Shown: piece after piece, positions 57,527 to 64,000 of the stretch
Numbering within the stretch: the stretch's first letter is position 1
Layout of the letters: each line of letters begins with the position of its first letter
Origin: Parundibacterium terreum
GTDB taxonomy: Bacteria > Pseudomonadota > Gammaproteobacteria > Burkholderiales > Burkholderiaceae_D
Length of the DNA stretch: 64,000 nt
Assembly: GCF_014636315.1 (NCBI RefSeq)
Contig: NZ_BMED01000002.1
Span: 1,178,001 to 1,242,000, forward strand
Reading direction: 5' to 3'
Made by a program: the position numbers and the translations under genes
Notes under the pieces: generated by a model
Databases searched by the model: none
What the model saw: only the letters and a program-made list of their open reading frames with translations
Told to the model about the DNA's origin: nothing

Positions 57527-58159
57527 ATGTTTCCATTCAAGCTAGATCAACTGGTGCTGGGTTTTGACCGCGCACTGCGGGTAGTTTCCGGCCAAGCCAA
57601 GGCCGGCCGCCCCAATCCAGCCAAAGAGATTGATCATGACGAATTGTCTGACCAGGACAAACGGCACAGCGCAGGCCTGATGCGTGTGAATCACGTGGGG
57701 GAAGTCTGCGCCCAGGCGCTATATGACGCACAAGGCCTGTTTTCCGGCTCGGAGGAAGTCAAACGCCAGTTCGCTCACTCGGGCATAGAAGAGGAAGATC
57801 ATCTGGCCTGGACTGCACAGCGCCTGCAGGAATTGAATTCCCGCGCCAGCCTGCTCAATCCCTTGTGGTATGCCGGTGCGTTTGCCTGCGGTGTCGTGGC
57901 AGCCCGTTGCGGCGATCAAGCCAGCCTCGGCTTTGTCGTGGAAACTGAACGCCAGGTGCAGGCGCATCTGGAAAGCCATCTGGAAAAATTGCCTGTGCAG
58001 GATGCAAAATCTCGCGCCATCGTAGAAAAGATGCGCACCGATGAAATAGCCCATGGCGAAGCGGCGGCTGCCCTCGGCGCCATTACCCTGCCGCTACCGG
58101 TGCAGTCTGTCATGACAGCAATGGCCAAGGTCATGACCACCACTGCCTATTACGTTTAA
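57527..58159 (+). CDS. coq7: 2-polyprenyl-3-methyl-6-methoxy-1,4-benzoquinone monooxygenase
   Basis: A 210-residue di-iron enzyme of ubiquinone synthesis that adds the last ring hydroxyl. The iron ligands are in the two repeats: NHVGEVCAQ and EEEDHL in the first, ETERQVQAH and DEIAHGE in the second. The start at [10 protein letters not shown] is family-like. A longer frame to 57410 was rejected. Confidence 0.95.
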   Translation: MFPFKLDQLVLGFDRALRVVSGQAKAGRPNPAKEIDHDELSDQDKRHSAGLMRVNHVGEVCAQALYDAQGLFSGSEEVKRQFAHSGIEEEDHLAWTAQRLQELNSRASLLNPLWYAGAFACGVVAARCGDQASLGFVVETERQVQAHLESHLEKLPVQDAKSRAIVEKMRTDEIAHGEAAAALGAITLPLPVQSVMTAMAKVMTTTAYYV

Positions 58160-58179
58160 GCCGGGTTTTAAGCCGTTTT

Positions 58180-59442
58180 TTACAGCAGCAGGAAGCAGAG
58201 GGCCGCAACTGCTGATGGTAGCAAAGCTGCCAGGAACAGGCCTAGCGGGCTGATGCCCTGCTGATCGAAGTAATCCTTCAAGATGGCGAAACCGGCAGGA
58301 TTGGGCGCATTGGCGATGACCGTCAGGCCGCCGCCGGTGACCGCACCGGCCACCAGTGCATACTTGGCAGCATCCGACATTCCCTCTACCAGAGATCCGA
58401 GATAGGTCAGCGCTGCGTTATCGGTGATAGCTGTCAGGCCCATGGAACCGAAAAACAGTATCGTAGAATCCATGCCCGCCAGGATAGGCTGCAACCACCA
58501 CTGCTGCTTACCACCCAGCACGACAAGGCCGGCCAGGAAAAAGGCTACCAGCAGGCCCTCGCGCAGCATCAGCTTATCCTGATAGCGTTTGTAGGCATCG
58601 GTAAATCCCAGGAAAAACAGGAACAGCCCCATGAATACGATGGGGTAATGCGCAAACACCACTGTGGCGGCCAGGAATACGTAGTGAATCGCGATTACCG
58701 TGAGCGGCATGGGCTCGCCCTGCGCACCGGATTCTGCAGGCTTGATACCAGCCAGTTCCTTATAAAACAGCAGCGTCACCGCCACCGCATTGATCACTAC
58801 CGCACACGCCGCCTTCCAGCCGAACACGCTGGACATGAAGGCGATATTCCATCCCCATTTCTCCGCCACCATCAGTACCGGCGGCGCAGCAAACGGCGTC
58901 AGCACGCCGCCTATGGATATATTCACGAAAAGTACGCCCAGCGTCGCATATTTGAGCCGTGAGGATATGTCTTTTGTATAGAAACGGTCGCGCAGCATCA
59001 ATGCGGCCAGCGTCATCGCCGCCGGCTCGGTAATAAAGGATCCAAGCAAAGGCACCAGCGACAGGCACAAGAAATACGAACCGACCGCCTGATTCAGCGG
59101 CAGCGCCGCCCCTATGCGCGTCACCAGCGCCTGTACCGAGTGCAGGATGGGCCGCGTGCCGGCGATCGTCAGGATCACAAAGACAAACAGCGGCTCGGTG
59201 AAATTCTGCGACTCAAGATAGGTGATTGCCGTTTTTGGCGTCGCCACCAGCGCGATGAAGCCAACCAGAATAAAGGCCCAGAAACCGAATACCACCTCTA
59301 CCTCACCCAGCAGATGCCACAGGCCGGCATGGTTCTGGCTGTTATGCGCCAGATGCAGGAACTTCTTGGTGGAAAAGGTATGTAATACAGCCAGCGCAAA
59401 AATTGCGGCGCCGGCGTATTCTATGATCTGGGCACTATTCAT
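58180..59442 (-). CDS. Putative Na+/H+ antiporter
   Basis: 420 residues with about eleven membrane segments. The charged/polar motif TEPAAMTLAALMLRDRFY and the later GMDSTILFFGSMGLTAITDNAALTYLG resemble the putative antiporter family with DNAALTY. Ion specificity is not shown. Confidence 0.82.
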   Translation of the reverse strand: MNSAQIIEYAGAAIFALAVLHTFSTKKFLHLAHNSQNHAGLWHLLGEVEVVFGFWAFILVGFIALVATPKTAITYLESQNFTEPLFVFVILTIAGTRPILHSVQALVTRIGAALPLNQAVGSYFLCLSLVPLLGSFITEPAAMTLAALMLRDRFYTKDISSRLKYATLGVLFVNISIGGVLTPFAAPPVLMVAEKWGWNIAFMSSVFGWKAACAVVINAVAVTLLFYKELAGIKPAESGAQGEPMPLTVIAIHYVFLAATVVFAHYPIVFMGLFLFFLGFTDAYKRYQDKLMLREGLLVAFFLAGLVVLGGKQQWWLQPILAGMDSTILFFGSMGLTAITDNAALTYLGSLVEGMSDAAKYALVAGAVTGGGLTVIANAPNPAGFAILKDYFDQQGISPLGLFLAALLPSAVAALCFLLL

Positions 59443-59519
59443 TTTTCTCCTTCAATTCAGGCAGGCAATCACAGTAAAGCAAAGCTGCGCGCAAGCGAGC
59501 GCTTGCCATCAACATAACT

Positions 59520-61790
59520 TTAACCGGGGATCTTGTCCAGCTTGGCGATACTCAGGTCCAGCAGCTTCATCCCGTGCCGTCCAAAATTGATATGCGCCCT
59601 GGAATTGGCGCCGCTGCCTTCGATATTGACAATCACGCCTTCACCAAACTTGGCGTGGAATACCGATTCGCCTATGCGCCAGGCATTCTTGTTGAAGCTT
59701 TGCGCTATCGTGTTGGCGCCGGTGCTGGGCGACTCGTCCCAGGCCGACTTGGAGCTGGCGAACCAGCTTGGCTGCGTCTTGGGTGACAGCCACTTCATTG
59801 CCTCTTCCGGTAATTCGTCGAAGAAGCGCGAGCGCATGTTATAGCGGGTCTGTCCGTGCAGCATGCGGGTCTGCGAGAAGCTCATGTACAGCCGCTTCCT
59901 GGCCCTGGTAATGGCCACATACATCAGGCGCCGCTCTTCTTCCGCGCCGCCCTCTTCCTTGGCGCTGTTCTCATGCGGGAACAGGCCCTCTTCCAGGCCG
60001 CTAATGAATACCGCATCAAACTCCAGACCCTTGGCCGAATGCACTGTCATCAATTGCAGCGCATCCTGCCCGGCCTGCGCCTGATTGTCGCCAGCTTCCA
60101 GCGAAGCATGCGACAGGAAGGCAGACAAAGGTGACATCACCGCCGGCAGCGCCGCATCAGCATCAATGATCTCCACGCCGTCGGCAATCGTGATGACATT
60201 CGGCGTTGCCTGCGATGCAGGGCCAGCCAGTGCAGGCGCATCCAGACCGAAGCCTTCCTCGGACACAAACAGGGTGGCAGCATTGACCAGCTGCTCCAGA
60301 TTTTCTATCCGGTCGGCGCCCTCTTTCTCGGTCTGGTAGTGCTCGATCAGGCTGCTGACTTCCAGCACGATCTGCACCATTTCCGGCAACGGTAATTGCT
60401 GGGTCTCGAAACGCGCCCCCTCAATCAATTTGACAAAGGAAGACAGCGAAGATCCCGCCTTGCCCGCCACATACGGCACTGCGGCATACAGCGAAAGATT
60501 GTATTGCTTGGCCGCATCCTGCAATTGCTCCAGCGAGCGGGCCCCGATGCCGCGCGCCGGGAAATTCACTACCCGCAGGAAGGCAGAATCATTGTGCGGA
60601 TTGTCCATCAATTGCAGATAGGCGATCGCATGCTTGATCTCGGCCCGCTCAAAATAGCGCTGGCCGCCATACACGCGGTAAGGAATACCCGACGTGAACA
60701 AGGAGTGTTCGATCACGCGCGACTGCGCATTGGAGCGATAAAGGATCGCGATTTCGCTGCGCAGTGAGCCTTCGCGTATCAGGTTTTTGGCCTCCTCGAC
60801 TATCCATTGTGCTTCCTGGATATCGCTGGTGGCCTCGTACACCCTGACCGGTTCACCATGGCCGGCATCGGTACGCAAGTTCTTGCCCAGGCGCTTGCTG
60901 TTGTTGGCGATCAGCGTATTCGCCGCATCCAGGATGTGGCCGTGCGAGCGGTAGTTCTGCTCCAGCTTGATCAGGTTCTGCACGCGGAACTCGCGTTCAA
61001 ATGCCGACATATTGCCGACATTGGCACCACGGAAGGCATAAATACTCTGATCATCATCTCCGACGGCAAACACAGCGCCATGCTGGCCCGCCAATAGCTT
61101 CAACCATTTATATTGCAGGTCATTGGTATCCTGGAACTCATCCACCAGGATATGCTTGAAACGCGCCTGGTAGTGCTCGCGCAGGGGCTGGTTACGGCTC
61201 AAGAGCTCGTAGCTGCGCAACAGCAGCTCGGCAAAGTCCACTACGCCTTCGCGCTGGCATTGCTGATCGTATAAGTCATACAGCTCCACCATCTTGCGCT
61301 CTATCGCATCATAGGCTTCCACTTCGCTGGCACGCAGACCGCTATCCTTGGCGCCATTGATGAAATACATCAGCGTACGGGGTGGATATTTCTCATCATC
61401 GACATTATTGGCCTTCAGCAAGCGCTTGATGAAAGAGAGCTGATCGGCTGAATCAAGGATCTGGAAAGTCTGCGGCAAACCCGCGTCGCGATGATGCGCG
61501 CGCAGCAAGCGGTTGCACAGGCCGTGGAAAGTACCTATCCACAAGCCGCGGGTATTGATCGGCAGCATGGCCGACAACCGCATCAGCATTTCCTTCGCGG
61601 CCTTGTTGGTGAAGGTCACTGCCAGGATGCCGTTGGCCGAAATTTGGCCGGTCTGCACCAGCCAGGCTATACGCGTGGTGAGTACGCGGGTCTTGCCCGA
61701 GCCGGCACCGGCCAGTATCAGCGCAGACTGCGCAGGCAGGGTCACAGCGGCAAGCTGCTCGGGATTCAGGTTATGGAGAAGATTTTGCAT
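59520..61790 (-). CDS. uvrD: UvrD/PcrA-type DNA helicase
   Basis: A 756-residue superfamily I 3'-5' helicase. Motif I is AGAGSGKTRVLTTRI, motif II DEFQDTND, motif III GDDDQSIYAFRGA, motif IV near YRSNAQSR, and motif V/VI LMTVHSAKGLEFD and YVAITRARKRLY. Ends with a C-terminal RNAP-binding-like segment (GEGVIVNIEGSG). UvrD is favoured over Rep by length and tail, but I cannot exclude another paralogue. Confidence 0.92.
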   Translation of the reverse strand: MQNLLHNLNPEQLAAVTLPAQSALILAGAGSGKTRVLTTRIAWLVQTGQISANGILAVTFTNKAAKEMLMRLSAMLPINTRGLWIGTFHGLCNRLLRAHHRDAGLPQTFQILDSADQLSFIKRLLKANNVDDEKYPPRTLMYFINGAKDSGLRASEVEAYDAIERKMVELYDLYDQQCQREGVVDFAELLLRSYELLSRNQPLREHYQARFKHILVDEFQDTNDLQYKWLKLLAGQHGAVFAVGDDDQSIYAFRGANVGNMSAFEREFRVQNLIKLEQNYRSHGHILDAANTLIANNSKRLGKNLRTDAGHGEPVRVYEATSDIQEAQWIVEEAKNLIREGSLRSEIAILYRSNAQSRVIEHSLFTSGIPYRVYGGQRYFERAEIKHAIAYLQLMDNPHNDSAFLRVVNFPARGIGARSLEQLQDAAKQYNLSLYAAVPYVAGKAGSSLSSFVKLIEGARFETQQLPLPEMVQIVLEVSSLIEHYQTEKEGADRIENLEQLVNAATLFVSEEGFGLDAPALAGPASQATPNVITIADGVEIIDADAALPAVMSPLSAFLSHASLEAGDNQAQAGQDALQLMTVHSAKGLEFDAVFISGLEEGLFPHENSAKEEGGAEEERRLMYVAITRARKRLYMSFSQTRMLHGQTRYNMRSRFFDELPEEAMKWLSPKTQPSWFASSKSAWDESPSTGANTIAQSFNKNAWRIGESVFHAKFGEGVIVNIEGSGANSRAHINFGRHGMKLLDLSIAKLDKIPG

Positions 61791-61935
61791 TCCCAGATTA
61801 TACGGGAGTGCGGCATGGGCGGTGATTTATGCTGCTGGCACCGTAAATAAGTGGCCCGTAAGCTAGCAGAGGGTAATCAAAGCAAGATAGCGCCTTATAC
61901 TGGGAGCTAATTTAATCATTCCCAAGCTTCCAGCC

Positions 61936-62514
61936 ATGTTCTCAGCCTATAAAAGAAACACATTACTGCTGCTTATCATTGCCCTACTTGCCGCCTGCGC
62001 AACAAAACTGCCGCAACAGGAAAAAACCCACGAACTCGCTGTCAGACACTTGCTGCTTATGATGAACCAAAGATTGGCGGTAGCGCCACTGGTCGCCAAA
62101 AGCAAGTGGAACTCGGGCGCACCGGTTGACGATCCGGCGCGGGAACAGCAAATCCTTGACGATATTGGCTCAAGGGCAAAACAGGCAGGCCTGGATGCCA
62201 AGCTGGCGAAGGATTTCTTCCAGTCCCAGTTCGATGCAGGAAAAATCATCCAGCTTCAGTTGCATGCCAAATGGCGGCAGCAACACCTGCCAAATTTTGA
62301 CAATGCGCCGGACCTCGGGCGCGATGTGCGGCCTGTACTGGATAAATTGACCCCTGAATTGATCGCCGCCCTGAATGAACTGCAGACGCATCTGTGCGAT
62401 GCAGACATTCAGCGACTGCTAGTCCAGCAAAGTATGCAAGTATTTACTGCCGAATGGGATCAGCCGACACGCGAGCGCGCGCTCGCGCCACTGCTTTGCA
62501 CAAAGAATGCATGA
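61936..62514 (+). CDS. Lipoprotein with AroQ-gamma chorismate mutase domain
   Basis: 192 residues. The signal LLLLIIALLAAC has a lipobox with the acceptor cysteine at about 21, so the protein is membrane-anchored in the periplasm. The rest matches exported chorismate mutases: NQRLAVAPLVAKSKWNSGAP, then DDPAREQQILDD and AKQAGLDAKL. Such enzymes convert chorismate to prephenate outside the cytoplasm; why is unclear. No aromatic-pathway gene is adjacent. Confidence 0.82.
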   Translation: MFSAYKRNTLLLLIIALLAACATKLPQQEKTHELAVRHLLLMMNQRLAVAPLVAKSKWNSGAPVDDPAREQQILDDIGSRAKQAGLDAKLAKDFFQSQFDAGKIIQLQLHAKWRQQHLPNFDNAPDLGRDVRPVLDKLTPELIAALNELQTHLCDADIQRLLVQQSMQVFTAEWDQPTRERALAPLLCTKNA

Positions 62515-62553
62515 TTCTCTGCAGCCTTTTCCTGTCGCCGGTGGAGTCCACGC

Positions 62554-62577
62554 AGCCGGGGCTCCAAGGCCCCGGCT
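62554..62577. terminator. Hairpin between the chorismate mutase gene and thiE
   Basis: Perfect 9-bp stem AGCCGGGGC/GCCCCGGCT with a 6-base loop. It overlaps the thiE stop and no T-run follows. A terminator role is possible but weak. Confidence 0.4.
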
Positions 62578-63214
62578 AAGTCCTTGCCGCAAATAAAGCG
62601 GCAAAAGCTGCTGCCGCCGCTTGAGTATCCTGCGCCATATACACACTGCTGATTGCCGCGACCATATCGGCTCCTGCCGCCACCAGCGGTGCTGCATTGT
62701 CCACCGTCATGCCACCTATCACCACATTCGGCAAGGGAATTTCAGATTTTGCCTGGCCGATGATACTGTGCGGCGTCGTCACCGCATATTTTTTGACTCG
62801 CGAAGGGTAAAAACCGCCGAATGCAACGTAGCTTGCCTCCGTGTCACGAGCAAGGCGCGCCAATTGCATATCGCCATAGCAGGACGCGCCAACGATTTTC
62901 TCTTTGCCCAAGCGCATGCGTACTTCTGCCACTGAGGCATCCGTGCCACCTACATGTACACCATCTGCATCCAGCTCCAGGCACAGATTAACGTGATCGT
63001 TGATGATGAAGGTGCGTTGATAGTGCCTGCATAGCTGCAGCAACGCATGCGCCTGTTCATGGCGCAGGGCCTCCCCGGCAAACTTGTGCCGGTACTGCAC
63101 AACTGCCGCTCCGCCCAGCAAGGCCTGCTCTGTCGCATCCAGTAATTTTTGCGTATCGTCCCAATCGGGCGTCACAAGGTAGAGGCCTTTCAACAGGTTT
63201 GATAATGTTGTCAT
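62576..63214 (-). CDS. thiE: Thiamine-phosphate synthase
   Basis: A 212-residue TIM-barrel enzyme joining HMP-PP and the thiazole phosphate to thiamin phosphate. Signatures are VQYRHKF near the start (in place of the common VQLRDK), FIINDHVNLCLELDADGVHVG, and VVIGGMTVDNAAPLVAAGAD near the C-terminus. It lies 13 bases downstream of thiD on the same strand. Confidence 0.95.
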   Translation of the reverse strand: MTTLSNLLKGLYLVTPDWDDTQKLLDATEQALLGGAAVVQYRHKFAGEALRHEQAHALLQLCRHYQRTFIINDHVNLCLELDADGVHVGGTDASVAEVRMRLGKEKIVGASCYGDMQLARLARDTEASYVAFGGFYPSRVKKYAVTTPHSIIGQAKSEIPLPNVVIGGMTVDNAAPLVAAGADMVAAISSVYMAQDTQAAAAAFAALFAART

Positions 63215-63227
63215 ACGTTTTCAGCTT

Positions 63228-64000
63228 TTAAGAAATTTTAATACGGGCCGGAATCAATTGCCCCGCAGCGATAATGAATGCGTCTGTCAGCGCCTGCTGG
63301 CAATAACCCTGCGCGTTGTCCAGCGCATCCTCCATTGTTCGTCCCAAGGCCAGTTGGGCGGCAATGGCCGCAGCCAGCGTGCAGCCGCTGCCGTGAAATT
63401 CCCCTTGCAAGCGCGGCCACGCCCACTCCTTGCGCCAACCACCCACTCCCATGCTCAGCCAGCGGTTGCTGACCTGCTCTCCACTACCGTGCCCCCCTTT
63501 GAGCAGCACATCAGCACACGCGTTCTGCAGCAGGCACCGCGCCTGCTGCAGCAGGGAATCCCCGGCCGGATGCAATAAGGCGGCTTCCGGCAGATTCGGC
63601 GTAATCAAGGTCGCCACTTCCAGCAAGGGCGTGATCACATTGATTGCGTTTTCCACCGCCAATGCATCGCCATGCCCGCTGCCCAACACCGTATCCAGCA
63701 CTACCGGCAAATCGGGCTGGGTCAGCTTCATGCCGCGTATCAGGTCTGCAATCACCAGCGCATTGCCGCGGCTGCCGGCTATACCCAGCTTGACAGCTGC
63801 AACAGGCACACTCGCAAGCAACGCTTGCGCCTGCTGCCGTACCAGTTCAGGCGCGACCGCATGCACCGCCTGCACGCGGTTATTATCTTGCACCGTCAAC
63901 GCCGTGATCACCGTCAGCGCATGCGCGCCTTGCGCAGCAATCGCCTGTATATCGGCCTGTATGCCGGCACCACCGCTAGGGTCGCTGCCGGCAAAAACCA
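63228..64000 (-). CDS. thiD: Hydroxymethylpyrimidine/phosphomethylpyrimidine kinase (5' end cut by window edge)
   Basis: Kinase of the thiamin pyrimidine branch. The frame is open to base 64000; the N-terminal residues lie outside the window. The first visible residues are VFAGSDPSGGAGIQADIQAI, the substrate-binding start of ThiD. The anion-hole motif GSGCTLAAAIAAQLALG is near the C-terminus. It is the upstream gene of a thiD-thiE pair. Confidence 0.95.
   Translation of the reverse strand, partial: VFAGSDPSGGAGIQADIQAIAAQGAHALTVITALTVQDNNRVQAVHAVAPELVRQQAQALLASVPVAAVKLGIAGSRGNALVIADLIRGMKLTQPDLPVVLDTVLGSGHGDALAVENAINVITPLLEVATLITPNLPEAALLHPAGDSLLQQARCLLQNACADVLLKGGHGSGEQVSNRWLSMGVGGWRKEWAWPRLQGEFHGSGCTLAAAIAAQLALGRTMEDALDNAQGYCQQALTDAFIIAAGQLIPARIKIS

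Noticed and set aside
57367..57567. Plus-strand 66-codon frame overlapping the coq7 start.
   Set aside because: No ribosome binding site and overlaps a certain gene in another frame.

Overview
The window looks like ordinary chromosome from a betaproteobacterium of the order Burkholderiales. The family is most likely Oxalobacteraceae, of the Herminiimonas or Janthinobacterium kind. This rests on gene order (xseB-ispA-dxs; dusB-fis-purH-ruvC-ruvA-ruvB; bactofilin beside argC; homoserine kinase, a DUF2782-like gene and polA close together), on ligand-type porins with MKKSLLA signal peptides, and on intermediate base composition. I could not run a search, so the genus is an inference. I saw no rRNA, tRNA, CRISPR array, prophage or insertion sequence.

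Layout. 1-2533: glycolate oxidase genes glcD-glcE, cut at the left edge. 2683-6551: erpA, a bactofilin, a coiled-coil membrane protein, argC, then rpsI and rplM, all on the minus strand. 6552-7040: a gene-free stretch that holds a strong candidate small RNA. 7041-13981: an OsmC-like protein, a membrane protein, homoserine kinase, a LOG-family protein and polA. 14051-16506: a GbsR/MarR-type regulator with two membrane-linked genes. 16733-20246: a TM2-pilin hybrid protein, a Tat-exported dienelactone hydrolase, a ZIP metal transporter and a papain-like protease. 20327-25818: mercaptopyruvate sulfurtransferase, a DMT transporter, a Rieske oxygenase and a DUF1631 protein. 26191-29241: the isoprenoid operon xseB-ispA-dxs. 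29360-36544: a prolyl oligopeptidase, a cobalamin adenosyltransferase, a second GlcD-like oxidase with a LysR regulator, an aldo/keto reductase and a secreted protein. 37067-45736: an alanine-type aminotransferase, a DsbA-like protein, anmK, an M23 peptidase, tyrS-dtd-phosphatase and a type II NADH dehydrogenase. 45995-51628: dusB, fis, purH, ruvC, ruvA, ruvB. 51678-64000: small hypotheticals, a hydratase, a glutathione transferase, two tandem porins, coq7, an antiporter, a UvrD-type helicase, a chorismate mutase lipoprotein, thiE and a partial thiD.

Most genes are housekeeping. The new-looking material is mainly between genes. It includes a roughly 100-nt RNA at 6761-6862 with a near-consensus promoter, three stem-loops and an anti-Shine-Dalgarno loop, and two large intergenic palindromes with similar apical stems (5558-5657 and 49105-49246). 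There is also a perfect 13-bp inverted repeat before the GbsR-type regulator, and a Zur-like palindrome over the promoter of a ZIP transporter that seems to start at ATT. The polA and LOG-family start codons abut exactly inside one CATATG.
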